A stretch of DNA of 43,035 nt, from positions 1 to 43,035 of the forward strand of contig NZ_JAKIKR010000045.1 in assembly GCF_023284025.1 (NCBI RefSeq). The letters run 5' to 3'. The stretch comes from Shewanella abyssi. GTDB taxonomy: Bacteria; Pseudomonadota; Gammaproteobacteria; Enterobacterales; Shewanellaceae. The notes under the pieces were generated by a model, which was given only the letters and a program-made list of their open reading frames with translations, had not been told where the DNA came from and did no database searches. Every line of letters begins with the position of its first letter. Position 1 is the stretch's first letter. Below, piece by piece: positions 33,298 to 42,980 of the stretch. A program made the translations under genes and the position numbers.

Positions 33298-34410
33298 TTA
33301 ATCCAAGTTGAGGGTTACCCCATCCATTGAACTTGAGCTCGTTGTATCTGAGCTTTGCAACTTGATCATTAAGCGTAAGTCATTCGGTGAATCAGCATGG
33401 TGCAGTGCATCTGCGTAGCTAATTTCACCATCAGCATAGAGCTTTAACAATGCCTGATCGAACGTCTGCATGCCCTGTTCATTCGACTTGGACATGGTTT
33501 CCTTTAACGAGTGCAACTCATTTTTAGCGATCAAACTGGCCACTCGGGGCGTGTTAATTAGCACTTCAATAGCGGCTCTTCGGCCAGAACCATCGATTTT
33601 AGGCACCAGTTGCTGGGCAACAATGCCGCGTAAATTTAGCGACAAATCAAATAACAATTGATGATGTTTACTTTCTGGTACCAAATGCATAATACGATCA
33701 AGTGCTTGGTTAGCATTGTTAGCGTGCAATGTTGCCATACACAGATGACCGGTTTCGGCAAATGACAACGCAAATTCCATGGTCTCTTGGCTACGGATCT
33801 CACCGATCAAAATAACATCTGGAGCTTGGCGCAGTGAGCTTTTAAGCGCCGCATCAAAAGATTCGGTATCGATGCCGACTTCACGTTGAGTGATAATACT
33901 TTTACGGTGATCGTGAACAAATTCAACTGGATCTTCAATGGTTAAGATATGCCCGCGCGCATGTGCGTTTCGATAACCAACCAGGGCTGCTAATGAGGTT
34001 GATTTACCGGTACCGGTACCACCAACCATGATGAGTAAGCCACGCTTACTCATTACTAAATCTTTTAGAATAGGCGGCAACATTAAGTCATCGACGTCTG
34101 GGATTTGCGTCTCAATACGACGCATTACGCAACCTGGAGCTTCTCTTTGCCAAAAGGCACTAACACGAAAGCGGCCAAGATCTTTAGCGGCAAAAGCGAA
34201 GTTACATTCGCGAGATTGATGAAACTCCTCTTTTTGCACTTCAGTCATTAATGACTCAACAAAATCTAATGCCTGCGCAGGATTAAATGCGTTCTCGCTC
34301 AATTGACGTAATTCACCATCAACTTTTGCACTAGGTGGAAAGCCTGCCGTAATGAAGAGATCTGACGCTTTGCGATCGATCATAGCCTTTAAGAAGGGAC
34401 GAACATCCAT
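33298..34410 (-). CDS. pilU: Type IV pilus retraction ATPase PilU
   Basis: 370 residues, cytosolic hexameric ATPase. N-terminal PAS-like domain (RKASDLFITAGFPPSAKVDGEL), Walker A GGTGTGKS (130-137), Asp box EDPVEFVHDHRKS, Walker B LIGEIRS, and the His box LCMATLHANNA. The order of insertions and lack of the AIRNLIRE motif separate it from PilT. PilU helps PilT pull pili against load. It lies 14 bases downstream of pilT, so they form an operon. Confidence 0.94.
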   Translation of the reverse strand: MDVRPFLKAMIDRKASDLFITAGFPPSAKVDGELRQLSENAFNPAQALDFVESLMTEVQKEEFHQSRECNFAFAAKDLGRFRVSAFWQREAPGCVMRRIETQIPDVDDLMLPPILKDLVMSKRGLLIMVGGTGTGKSTSLAALVGYRNAHARGHILTIEDPVEFVHDHRKSIITQREVGIDTESFDAALKSSLRQAPDVILIGEIRSQETMEFALSFAETGHLCMATLHANNANQALDRIMHLVPESKHHQLLFDLSLNLRGIVAQQLVPKIDGSGRRAAIEVLINTPRVASLIAKNELHSLKETMSKSNEQGMQTFDQALLKLYADGEISYADALHHADSPNDLRLMIKLQSSDTTSSSSMDGVTLNLD

Positions 34411-34424
34411 AAGTATTTATCCGT

Positions 34425-35462
34425 TTAAAATTTGGTTTGCTTGTTTGAGCTTTTAAGCATGGCGTCTTCACGGGTAATTTGACCGCGATTAACCAGATTC
34501 TGTAAACACTGATCTAGAGTCTGCATACCATGGGCCATACCCGTTTGAATCGCGGAGTACATTTGCGCCACTTTATCTTCGCGGATTAAGTTACGGATAG
34601 CTGGTGTACCCATCATAATCTCATGAGCAGCCACACGACCACCACCAACCTTTTTAATCAGGGTTTGAGAAATAACGGCTTGCAGAGATTCTGATAACAT
34701 TGTCCGCACCATGCCTTTTTCACCCTCTGGGAACACATCAACCACACGGTCAATGGTTTTAGCGGCGGAGGTTGTATGCAAGGTACCAAATACAAGGTGA
34801 CCGGTTTCAGCTGCCGTCATCGCCAATCTGATTGTTTCAAGATCACGCATCTCACCGACGAGAATAACATCGGGATCTTCACGTAACGCACTGCGTAATG
34901 CGGCATTAAAACTATGAGTATGGCGATGTACTTCACGTTGGTTAATCAGGCATTGCTTGTTTTGATGCACAAATTCGATTGGATCTTCAATCGTCAATAT
35001 GTGGTCATGGCGATTTTCATTCACATAATCGACCATCGCAGCGAGTGTCGTACTCTTACCTGAACCAGTGGGGCCGGTGACCAATACCAATCCTCGAGGG
35101 AAACTCGCGATTTGTTTGAAAATTTCAGGGGCGCCGAGTTGCTCAAGGCTTAAGATATCGCTGGGGATGGTACGAAATACCGCCGCCGAACCACGAGATT
35201 GGTTAAACGCATTGACACGAAAGCGGGCAAGGCCCGGCACTTCAAAGGAGAAATCTATCTCAAGATGTTCTTCATAATCTTTTCGCTGCTTATCATTCAT
35301 TATATCGTACACAAGACTATGTACACCTTGATGGTCTAAAGCAGGAAGATTGATCTTCCTAACTTCACCATCAACACGGATCATAGGAGAAACCCCCGCA
35401 GAAAGGTGTAGATCTGATGCATTGTGCTTTACACTAAAGGCAAGTAATTCTGTGATTTCCAT
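34425..35462 (-). CDS. pilT: Type IV pilus retraction ATPase PilT
   Basis: 345 residues from ATG 35462, the usual PilT length; a TTG at 35486 is rejected because MEITELLAFSVKHNASDLHLSAG is the family N terminus. Walker A GPTGSGKS (130-137), Asp box EDPIEFVHQNK, Walker B VILVGEMRD, His box VFGTLHTTSA, and the PilT-specific AIRNLIREDKV motif. Powers pilus retraction for twitching and DNA uptake. Only 35 bases separate its start from the divergent yggS start, so the two promoters must overlap or extend into coding DNA. Confidence 0.96.
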   Translation of the reverse strand: MEITELLAFSVKHNASDLHLSAGVSPMIRVDGEVRKINLPALDHQGVHSLVYDIMNDKQRKDYEEHLEIDFSFEVPGLARFRVNAFNQSRGSAAVFRTIPSDILSLEQLGAPEIFKQIASFPRGLVLVTGPTGSGKSTTLAAMVDYVNENRHDHILTIEDPIEFVHQNKQCLINQREVHRHTHSFNAALRSALREDPDVILVGEMRDLETIRLAMTAAETGHLVFGTLHTTSAAKTIDRVVDVFPEGEKGMVRTMLSESLQAVISQTLIKKVGGGRVAAHEIMMGTPAIRNLIREDKVAQMYSAIQTGMAHGMQTLDQCLQNLVNRGQITREDAMLKSSNKQTKF

Positions 35463-35497
35463 AGTTTGGGATATCCATTCAACCAAAAATAGTTAAC

Positions 35498-36193
35498 ATG
35501 ACAACAATAACAGACAGACTAGCACTCGCCCAGCACAGGATCAGCCAAGCGGCGCAAAATTCATCACGAAATCCTATAGATGTACAACTGTTGGCCGTGA
35601 GTAAAACCAAGCCCAATAGCCAGATCGTAGCCGCCTATGCTGCAGGACAAAGACGTTTTGGCGAAAACTACGTTCAGGAAGGCGAAGCGAAGGTCAATAG
35701 CCTAAGCGGCGATTATCCCGATATCGAGTGGCACTTCATCGGCCCGTTACAATCTAATAAAACAAAAGTGGTCGCCAGTTTATTTGACTGGATGCATACC
35801 GTTGCGCGCGAAAAAATAGCGATTAGGTTAAATGAACAACGACCACAGAGTATGCCAGCGTTAAATGTCTGTATTCAGGTCAATATCAGTCAAGAGCTAA
35901 GTAAGTCAGGTGTGAGTGGAGCAGATGTGTTTACCCTTGCAAAGCTGATCAACGCCTTACCCAATTTGAACCTACGTGGATTAATGGCGATACCGTCTGC
36001 CAATGTCGACAATATCAGCGCGACATCTGAACTTGCGGCATTGCAGAAACTGTATTTGTTATTAAAACAGCAATACCCTAGCGTAGATACCTTGTCGGTA
36101 GGTATGAGTAACGATCTGGAGCTCGCAATAGCCCACGGTTCTACGATGGTTCGGATTGGCAGTGCCATTTTTGGTGCTCGTGATTATCCCTAA
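35498..36193 (+). CDS. yggS: PLP homeostasis protein, YggS/PLPBP family
   Basis: 231 residues, single-domain alanine-racemase-like fold. PLP lysine is Lys36 in LLAVSKTKP. RRFGENYVQEGEAKV, WHFIGPLQSNK and SVGMSNDLELAIAHGSTMVRIGSAIFG are diagnostic. It carries PLP and balances B6 vitamers and amino acids, without known enzyme activity. First gene of the proC-yggT-yggU cluster. Confidence 0.96.
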   Translation: MTTITDRLALAQHRISQAAQNSSRNPIDVQLLAVSKTKPNSQIVAAYAAGQRRFGENYVQEGEAKVNSLSGDYPDIEWHFIGPLQSNKTKVVASLFDWMHTVAREKIAIRLNEQRPQSMPALNVCIQVNISQELSKSGVSGADVFTLAKLINALPNLNLRGLMAIPSANVDNISATSELAALQKLYLLLKQQYPSVDTLSVGMSNDLELAIAHGSTMVRIGSAIFGARDYP

Positions 36194-36366
36194 AAGATTA
36201 AAATCAAACAGATTAATAATAAATGAATTTTTTTTAATCCGAACGTGGCTTGGTTTTGAGTTATCTAACCCAAATATTAAACCAGGTAACCTTTGAGAAA
36301 TTGTTTTCCATAGCGTTTGTGAACTATAAAAATGTGTCGTCCTAACAAGAATAAAAAGAGAACTTA

Positions 36367-37185
36367 ATGTCACAAAAGAAAGTGTGTTTTATTGGTGCCG
36401 GTAACATGACCCGCAGTATCGTCAGTGGTTTAGTTAAAAGTGGTTATTCTCCTCAGAACATAACCGCCTCAAATCCAAGTCAAGCAAAGCTAGATGCACT
36501 TAGCAATGATTTCGGTATTAGCGTCACTAACGATAACATTGACGCGGCCACAACTGCCGATGTCATCATCTTGGGTGTAAAGCCACATTTAATGCAGCAC
36601 GTTGGCGAGCAATTAAGTGGCCTAGATCTTTCCACTAAATTAATTATTACTATTGCCGCAGGGGTAACAGCCAAGCGTTATAGTGACTTTTTCAAGCAAG
36701 AGATCAAATTAATACGCACTATGCCTAATACCCCTACTCAGATCGGTGTAGGCTTAACGGGTTTGTTTGCTGGCGATAATATATCGACTGAATATAAAAC
36801 CTTGTGCGAAACGCTCATGGCTACCGGTGGAGAAGTTGTTTGGGTAGACAAAGAAGATGATTTAAATCAAGTGATAGCGTTAGCAGGGAGTTCACCGGCA
36901 TACTTCTTTCTATTTTTAGAGTCTATGGTCGAAAGTGCAATAAAAGGCGGTATATCGGAGGCTAGTGCAAGAGAGATGGCGCAACAAGCAGCATTAGGTG
37001 CGGCATTAATGGCCAAACAAAACCCCGACTTAAGTTTGGCGCAGCTGCGACAGAATGTAACTTCAAAGGGGGGCACAACAGCGCAAGCTGTGGCCACTTT
37101 TGAAGCGGGTAATTTAAGAGGGCTGGTTGACAATGCGATGAGCAATTGTGTTGCACGGGCTCAAGAGATGGCAAAACAATATTAA
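36367..37185 (+). CDS. proC: Pyrroline-5-carboxylate reductase
   Basis: 272 residues. Last step of proline synthesis: reduces pyrroline-5-carboxylate with NAD(P)H. Rossmann start CFIGAGNMTRSIVSGL, IIGVKPHL-like strand (VIILGVKPHLMQ), RTMPNTPTQIGVG, and the dimer/active-site region VIALAGSSPAYFFLFLE and TSKGGTTAQAVATFE. AAGAGAAC before the ATG. 173 bases after yggS, so it may also have its own promoter. Confidence 0.96.
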   Translation: MSQKKVCFIGAGNMTRSIVSGLVKSGYSPQNITASNPSQAKLDALSNDFGISVTNDNIDAATTADVIILGVKPHLMQHVGEQLSGLDLSTKLIITIAAGVTAKRYSDFFKQEIKLIRTMPNTPTQIGVGLTGLFAGDNISTEYKTLCETLMATGGEVVWVDKEDDLNQVIALAGSSPAYFFLFLESMVESAIKGGISEASAREMAQQAALGAALMAKQNPDLSLAQLRQNVTSKGGTTAQAVATFEAGNLRGLVDNAMSNCVARAQEMAKQY

Positions 37186-37220
37186 TTCCTTTTATATAAC
37201 GTGATAAGTAGAGTGAACAG

Positions 37221-37769
37221 ATGAATGCATTTAGTTTTCTAGTAGGTACAGTATTCGATTTATACTTAATGGTGGTCATTTTACGACTGTGGCTACAACT
37301 CGCCCGCGCCGATTTTTATAACCCCTTTAGCCAGTTTATTGTTAAGGCGACTCACCCCATCGTTGGTCCATTAAGACGCGTGATCCCTTCGTTCGGCAAT
37401 TTTGATAGTGCGTCATTTGTACTCGCGTTCACCGTCGTGATTGTGAAATTTGTCCTGCTAAGCTTAATCGCTGGCGCTGCGATAAACGTCCCGAGTATCT
37501 TACTTGTCTCTCTAGTATCGGTATTTAAAGAAGCGGGTGTGCTGCTATTTTGGATGCTTATTCTGCGCGCTATATTAAGCTGGGTAAGCCAAGGGCAAAA
37601 CCCGATAGAGATGGTAATGACCCAATTGACTGAGCCTCTTTTGTCACCCATTCGCCGCATGCTACCGCAAATGGGTGGATTAGACCTATCCTTGCTGGTA
37701 ATGATGATTATTCTTAATTTTGTCAATATTTTACTGGCACAATATGTGCCGTTCTGGGCAAACGTATAG
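37221..37769 (+). CDS. yggT: YggT family inner-membrane protein
   Basis: 182 residues with two YGGT repeats. Each contains a membrane helix, LRLWLQLARADFYNPFSQFIVKATHPIVGPLRRVIP in the first and ILRAILSWVSQGQ-PIEMVMTQLTEPLLSPIRRMLP in the second. Function unclear; linked to osmotic tolerance and cell division in relatives. 35 bases after proC, and its stop overlaps the yggU start by one base. Confidence 0.93.
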   Translation: MNAFSFLVGTVFDLYLMVVILRLWLQLARADFYNPFSQFIVKATHPIVGPLRRVIPSFGNFDSASFVLAFTVVIVKFVLLSLIAGAAINVPSILLVSLVSVFKEAGVLLFWMLILRAILSWVSQGQNPIEMVMTQLTEPLLSPIRRMLPQMGGLDLSLLVMMIILNFVNILLAQYVPFWANV

Positions 37770-38056
37770 TGGTTGCAGTAAGCATGCAGCAGGGAAACCT
37801 GCTGCTTCAACTGTATATTCAACCCAAAGCGAGTCGTGACCAAATTGTTGGACTTCATGGTGAAGAGCTAAAAATAGCGATTACCGCTCCCCCTGTTGAC
37901 GGAAAGGCCAACGCACACCTGACCAAGTATCTCGCTAAAGCTTTCAAAGTCCCTAAGGGGAATATCACCATTGTGAAAGGTCAAATGGGACGACACAAAC
38001 AAGTGTTAATCAATTCGCCTAGGCTTATTCCTCCCACAATACAAAACCTTTTGTAA
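37769..38056 (+). CDS. yggU: YggU family protein (DUF167)
   Basis: 95 residues from GTG 37769; the TAG stop of yggT shares its last base with this start. LYIQPKASRDQIVGLHGEELKIAITAPPVDGKAN and GQMGRHKQVLI match E. coli YggU closely. Function unknown. An ATG at 37784 is an alternative start. Confidence 0.94.
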   Translation: MVAVSMQQGNLLLQLYIQPKASRDQIVGLHGEELKIAITAPPVDGKANAHLTKYLAKAFKVPKGNITIVKGQMGRHKQVLINSPRLIPPTIQNLL

Positions 38057-38139
38057 CCGTATAGTTATAAGAAGTTTAAGGCGTTTATCGCACTTAAGTT
38101 CTATACTCATACCAAAGCTATCACCTAAGGAAAGCCAAT

Positions 38140-38574
38140 ATGTTCCGCTCTCTAACAGCCATTTTATTGCTCAGTTTATGCCTCATCAGTAGCGCATTTG
38201 CCGAGCAAAAACAAAAAGTCGGTAACTACGATATTCATTATGTAGCCCTAAGCAGTACCTTTTTAACGCCCAGTATTGCCAAGGCTTACGGTATTAAACG
38301 CAGTGGTTATACGGGGATCTTAAATATTTCGGTGTTAGATACCAGCGTAGAGGGTAATCCTGCGGTTGCAATTGAAATTACCGGTATAGCCAACAACCTA
38401 CTTGATGCGCGCGTTGAGTTAAAATTTAGAGAAATACGTGAAGGCGACTCTATCTACTATATTGCAGAAGTACCCTACCGCGATGATCAAGAGATCAACT
38501 TTAACATAGCCTTAAAACATGGCTCAAAGCTCAATACACAGCTTAAATTTAAGCAAAAGTTCTATGTAGAGTAG
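38140..38574 (+). CDS. DUF4426 family exported protein
   Basis: 144 residues with signal peptide (about 1-21, ending SSAFA). The mature part begins EQKQKVGNYDIHYVALSSTFLTPSIAKAYGIKRS, the DUF4426 opening; beta-rich, periplasmic. Function unknown. The family is typical of Vibrio and Shewanella, where it sits between yggU and rdgB as here. AAGGAAAG lies 7 bases before the ATG. Confidence 0.88.
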   Translation: MFRSLTAILLLSLCLISSAFAEQKQKVGNYDIHYVALSSTFLTPSIAKAYGIKRSGYTGILNISVLDTSVEGNPAVAIEITGIANNLLDARVELKFREIREGDSIYYIAEVPYRDDQEINFNIALKHGSKLNTQLKFKQKFYVE

Positions 38575-38583
38575 TCGTTTGTC

Positions 38584-38601
38584 CGGGGGAGAGATCCCCC
38601 G
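38584..38601 (+). repeat. GC-rich hairpin after the DUF4426 gene
   Basis: CGGGGGA-GAGA-TCCCCCG, 7-bp stem with a GNRA-type loop, 9 bases after the stop codon. No T-run, so it may stabilise the mRNA 3' end or pause transcription rather than terminate it. Confidence 0.55.
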
Positions 38602-38791
38602 CCCTTGAAATAGCACTGCAGCGTAGTAGCGATATATCCACTAGCCTTCATAACAGATCAAAAGATTAAGCCAATCACCTCACATTTAAGGTTTGGCTCA
38701 GTGAGGATTGAAAATAACGCTAGCCTTATGGCAATTAACTGTTCGGTTCGCTATTATGCGGCCATATTTTCAGACACTTTAAAGATCTCCC

Positions 38792-39391
38792 ATGAATCAA
38801 ATCGTCCTTGCTAGCGGTAATAAAGGTAAGCTCAAAGAATTTTCTGAACTGATGGCTGATTACGGTGTAGAGATCCTCGCCCAAAGTAATTTCAACGTCT
38901 CTGAAGTTGCTGAAACTGGCACCACGTTTGTTGAGAATGCGATCATAAAAGCACGTCATGCCGCCGAAATTACTGGCCATGCCGCTATCGCAGATGACTC
39001 TGGTTTAGAAGTTGATTTTCTGCAAGGAGCTCCAGGGATCTATTCGGCGCGTTATGCTGGCGAAGGTGCCCAAGAGCAGCAAAATTACCGCAAACTACTT
39101 AACGCACTAGATAACCAGTCACAACGCAGTGCTCGTTTTCAGTGTGTATTGGTCTACATGCGCCATGCAAAGGACCCAACCCCCATTATTTGCCAAGCAT
39201 CATGGGAGGGCACTATCGGCTTTGAACCACTAGGTGATAATGGCCATGGTTATGATCCTATCTTTATTCCTGCAGAGCATCAATGTAGTGCTGCCGAGCT
39301 GAGCAGTGATGAGAAGAACCAGTTAAGCCATCGCGGCAAAGCACTGGTTTTGCTCATTGATGCGATGAAACAACAAGGTATTTTTAGCTAA
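38792..39391 (+). CDS. rdgB: XTP/dITP pyrophosphatase (RdgB)
   Basis: 199 residues, Ham1 family. Hydrolyses non-canonical purine triphosphates (dITP, XTP) to monophosphate, keeping them out of DNA. Start IVLASGNKGKLKEFSELM, acidic metal site IADDSGLEVD, APGIYSARYAGEGA, and GHGYDPIFIP with RGKAL at the end. Its TAA stop overlaps the hemW ATG (TAATG). Confidence 0.96.
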   Translation: MNQIVLASGNKGKLKEFSELMADYGVEILAQSNFNVSEVAETGTTFVENAIIKARHAAEITGHAAIADDSGLEVDFLQGAPGIYSARYAGEGAQEQQNYRKLLNALDNQSQRSARFQCVLVYMRHAKDPTPIICQASWEGTIGFEPLGDNGHGYDPIFIPAEHQCSAAELSSDEKNQLSHRGKALVLLIDAMKQQGIFS

Positions 39392-40527
39392 TGTTAATCC
39401 TGCCACCATTAAGCCTATACATTCATATTCCTTGGTGTGTACAGAAATGTCCCTACTGTGATTTTAACTCTCACGGTCAACATGGCGAGTTACCACAAAC
39501 TGAATATGTAGACGCGCTTATCGCCGACTTAAAACAAGATCTCCATTATGTCCAAGATCGGCAGCTACACACTATTTTTATTGGTGGCGGCACCCCCTCT
39601 TTGTTTGATGCAGCGCAAATACAACGTCTTCTCGTTGAAGTTGATAAGCTTATTAAGTTTAAAGACAATATCGAGATCACCATGGAAGCAAACCCTGGTA
39701 CCTTAGAGCATGATGATTTTATTGCCTACCGCCAAGCTGGGGTCACTCGTTTATCCATTGGGGTGCAGAGCTTTTCCAGTGACAAGCTAAATTTACTCGG
39801 CCGCATCCATGATAAAACAGAAGCACAAGTCGCAGCCCAAAAAGCAAAAACATCAGGTTATCAGAGTTTCAATTTAGACCTAATGCACGGCCTGCCTAAC
39901 CAAAGTTTTGCTGAGGCATTAGCCGATATAGAAACCGCTGCGGAATTGGCTCCGCCGCATCTGTCTTGGTATCAACTCACTATCGAGCCAAATACCCTGT
40001 TTCACTCCAAGCCACCTCAGCTGCCTGATGACGAGAAGCTATGGCAAATCTATGAGCAAGGGCAAAAAAGGCTGGCAGAACTTGGTTATATACAGTACGA
40101 GATATCTGCTTATGCGAAAGAGGGCTTCCAATGCCAGCATAACCTTAACTACTGGCAGTTTGGCGACTACTTAGGCATTGGCTGTGGCGCCCACGGCAAA
40201 ATTACTCAGCTAGCTGAAAATCAAATACTGCGTACGGTTAAGATTAAGCACCCTAAAGGCTATCTTGCTGCAGACGATTACACCTCTGACGTGACCATCG
40301 TGGAGGAGGAAGATAGGCCGCTTGAATACTTAATGAACCGCTTAAGGCTGATGACGCCCATCCCTAAAGTTGAGTTTGAACAACGCACAGGCTTAGATCG
40401 AAAAGTATTAACTGCAGGAGTTGAGCTGGCTTGCGCAAAAGGATTAATGACTCAAAGCAGCGAACATTGGCAGTTGACGCCTAAAGGGCATATGTTTGTC
40501 AATGACTTATTGTCACAATTCCTATAA
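39391..40527 (+). CDS. hemW: Heme chaperone HemW (radical SAM)
   Basis: 378 residues. Radical-SAM Cys cluster in YIHIPWCVQKCPYCDF (Cys16, Cys20, Cys23). GGGTPSLF, EANPGTLE, LSIGVQSF and NLDLMHGLP are typical. The short N terminus and the lack of the extra HemN residues point to HemW rather than anaerobic coproporphyrinogen oxidase. Transfers heme to target proteins. Coupled to rdgB by a one-base overlap, as in many gammaproteobacteria. Confidence 0.94.
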   Translation: MLILPPLSLYIHIPWCVQKCPYCDFNSHGQHGELPQTEYVDALIADLKQDLHYVQDRQLHTIFIGGGTPSLFDAAQIQRLLVEVDKLIKFKDNIEITMEANPGTLEHDDFIAYRQAGVTRLSIGVQSFSSDKLNLLGRIHDKTEAQVAAQKAKTSGYQSFNLDLMHGLPNQSFAEALADIETAAELAPPHLSWYQLTIEPNTLFHSKPPQLPDDEKLWQIYEQGQKRLAELGYIQYEISAYAKEGFQCQHNLNYWQFGDYLGIGCGAHGKITQLAENQILRTVKIKHPKGYLAADDYTSDVTIVEEEDRPLEYLMNRLRLMTPIPKVEFEQRTGLDRKVLTAGVELACAKGLMTQSSEHWQLTPKGHMFVNDLLSQFL

Positions 40528-40652
40528 CCATTTGAATAAATTAGCTATAACTAAACAAAATGGTTTACCGGAAACATTTACTAACATATATATCAAAACA
40601 TTAACTTTAGGCTTCTTTAGGATAACAATCATAATTCTAAGGAAGTCTAAAA

Positions 40653-42497
40653 ATGCCAATAAAAACAAAAATCAGTTTCATCGCCCTGTCCCTTTCTTTC
40701 TGCTTAAACGCCTCGGTTTATGCAGCGCCAACCGCTGCTAATGACTTGAGTCCAAGTGAAAGTGTCACTCAAAAAGCCAATAGCGAATCTGAAAAAGCGA
40801 ATCTACTGTTCGAAAGCATTTTTATGGAAAATGTATTAGCTAGCCCTATATCGCAAACCCATTTAGGGATCAAAACAGATTACGATAAATGGGACGAGAT
40901 GAGCGACGCAGCAACAGATGCTCAGTTGCTGCGCACCAAGAAACATCTGTCCCAGCTAAAAACACTCAAAGTAGGCAAGCTTGATAGGCAGACAACACTA
41001 AGCTATCAGCTACTAACACAAAAGCTTGAACAGGAGATAAAAGACGATCAATGGCGCTACCATAGCTATCCCGTAAATCAGATGTATGGTGGCCACTCAC
41101 AGATTGCTTCCTTGTTAATAAACCAACATCAGATCAGCGATGTAAAGGATGCTAAAGCCTATATTAGTCGTTTAAATGGCGTATCAAAGCGCCTTGTTCA
41201 ACTGCAAACAGCGTTAGAGGTGCGTGCCGATAAAGGCATTATCGCTCCTAAATTTGTATTTCCCTATGTTATCTCTGACAGTAAGAATATCGTCAAAGGT
41301 GCGCCTTTCGATGAAGGCAAAGACAGTGCTCTATGGGCTGACTTTAAACGTAAAGTCAATGCACTGTCGATAAGCTCTGATGAGCAGCAGCAACTTCTCT
41401 CTGCCGCAAAAGCAGCATTAGTCGATGAGGTTAAGCCGGCGTACGACAAACTTATCAGCTACATGATTAAGCTTGAAACCAAAGCGGATACTCGCGATGG
41501 TGCTTGGAAGTTTCCTCATGGCGAAAGCTACTATAACAATGCTTTAGAGCGCACAACGACCACAAAGATGAGCGCCAATGACATTCATAAACTGGGTCTG
41601 TCTGAAGTTTATCGTATTCACACCGAAATGCGTGACATTATGAAAAAGGTCAATTTTGAAGGTAGCTTACAAGAGTTCTTTGCCTTCATGCGTGATGATC
41701 AACAGTTCTATTATACAGATACAGACCAAGGCCGTCAGGCGTACTTACAAGAAGCTATTTCACTCATTGATACCATGAGTAGCCGCCTTGATGAAGTGTT
41801 TAAGGTAAAGCCCAAAGCACCGATGATCGTTAAACAGGTCGAAGCATTTAGAGAGAAATCTGCCGGTAAAGCCTTCTATAACAATCCATCACCAGATGGC
41901 AGCCGTCCAGGCACCTACTACGCTAACCTCTATGATATGAAGGCGATGCCAAAATACCAAATGGAGGCTCTCGCTTACCATGAGGGAACACCTGGTCATC
42001 ATATGCAGATAGCTATCGCTCAAGAGCTTGAGGGTGTGCCTAAGTTCCGTAAATACGGCGGTTATACTGCCTACATTGAAGGGTGGGGCTTGTATAGCGA
42101 GTACTTCCCGAAAGAGATGGGCATGTATGCAGATCCCTATTCAGATTTTGGCCGATTAGCGATGGAGCTATGGCGCGCATGTCGCCTCGTGGTTGATACC
42201 GGCATTCATGCTAAAAAATGGACTCGTGAAGAGTCAATAAACTACTACACGTCTAATACACCCAACGCAGAGTCTGACGCCATTAAAATGGTAGAAAGGC
42301 ATATTGTGATGCCATCACAAGCAACGGCCTATAAAGTCGGCATGTTAAAGCTGCTCGAACTGAGAGCAAAAGCACAAACAGCGCTAGGTGATAAGTTTGA
42401 TATAAGAGATTTCCATACCGTCGTATTGCAAAACGGTCCGGTGCCACTTGATGTGCTTGAGTCTGAAATAGCGCTGTGGATAAAGAAAAATAGCTAA
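40653..42497 (+). CDS. DUF885 family exported metallopeptidase-like protein
   Basis: 614 residues. Signal peptide (about 1-24, ending VYAAP). DUF885 proteins resemble M32/M3-type helical metallopeptidases. The zinc-site motif HEGTPGHH lies at 443-450 (the variant HExxPGHH of this family) and Glu476 in YIEGWGLYSEYF fits the further ligand. MKAMPKYQMEALAYHE is also diagnostic. Peptide cleavage in the envelope is inferred, substrate unknown. AAGGAAG lies 8 bases upstream of the ATG. Single gene with a strong terminator. Confidence 0.9.
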   Translation: MPIKTKISFIALSLSFCLNASVYAAPTAANDLSPSESVTQKANSESEKANLLFESIFMENVLASPISQTHLGIKTDYDKWDEMSDAATDAQLLRTKKHLSQLKTLKVGKLDRQTTLSYQLLTQKLEQEIKDDQWRYHSYPVNQMYGGHSQIASLLINQHQISDVKDAKAYISRLNGVSKRLVQLQTALEVRADKGIIAPKFVFPYVISDSKNIVKGAPFDEGKDSALWADFKRKVNALSISSDEQQQLLSAAKAALVDEVKPAYDKLISYMIKLETKADTRDGAWKFPHGESYYNNALERTTTTKMSANDIHKLGLSEVYRIHTEMRDIMKKVNFEGSLQEFFAFMRDDQQFYYTDTDQGRQAYLQEAISLIDTMSSRLDEVFKVKPKAPMIVKQVEAFREKSAGKAFYNNPSPDGSRPGTYYANLYDMKAMPKYQMEALAYHEGTPGHHMQIAIAQELEGVPKFRKYGGYTAYIEGWGLYSEYFPKEMGMYADPYSDFGRLAMELWRACRLVVDTGIHAKKWTREESINYYTSNTPNAESDAIKMVERHIVMPSQATAYKVGMLKLLELRAKAQTALGDKFDIRDFHTVVLQNGPVPLDVLESEIALWIKKNS

Positions 42498-42555
42498 ACC
42501 TACGCGGCTCGTCGATTAGTAGTACTGATTGGCATGACTAAAAAACTAACGCAAT

Positions 42556-42585
42556 AAAAAAGCCACTAATTATAGTGGCTTTTTT
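42556..42585. terminator. Terminator of the DUF885 gene
   Basis: AAAAAAGCCACTA-ATTA-TAGTGGCTTTTTT, 58 bases after the stop. Usable in both directions. Confidence 0.93.
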
Positions 42586-42690
42586 ATTTCATCTAGACTG
42601 ATAAGCAGCATCTACCCACTTTCAAACTTCTACTTATATTAGTAAATAGCTTGAGTTGTAGGGCACAGATAGATTTGAAGCCGTTAACAG

Positions 42691-42717
42691 AAAAATACCC
42701 CGGTAAAAGCCGGGGTA
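42691..42717 (-). terminator. Minus-strand terminator
   Basis: On the minus strand TACCCCGG-CTTTTA-CCGGGGTA followed by TTTTT. It would end a transcript coming from beyond the right edge of the window. Confidence 0.8.
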
Positions 42718-42980
42718 AACCAAAACTAGGATGATGGTTTGAAGGCTAGCATTATTTTAGTTCGTAAACTTCTGCTAGCGTTGAATCAAAACTGCGTTAA
42801 GCTGATCTGTATAGCACAATAAAGAGGGGTCATTCTCAACTCTGCTATAGGACTCAAATCATTTTGAATCAACTGCCAACATTGTATTAAATTGAGAACA
42901 AACTGCAACCTAAACGTCAAAAACCAGCATTAGTTAACACTAAATTCGCACCGACTAAACAACACGCCACACCAACTAAG

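Noticed and set aside
40496..40741. 81-residue ORF between hemW and the DUF885 gene
   Set aside because: It overlaps both neighbours out of frame; the DUF885 start has a good ribosome site and signal peptide.
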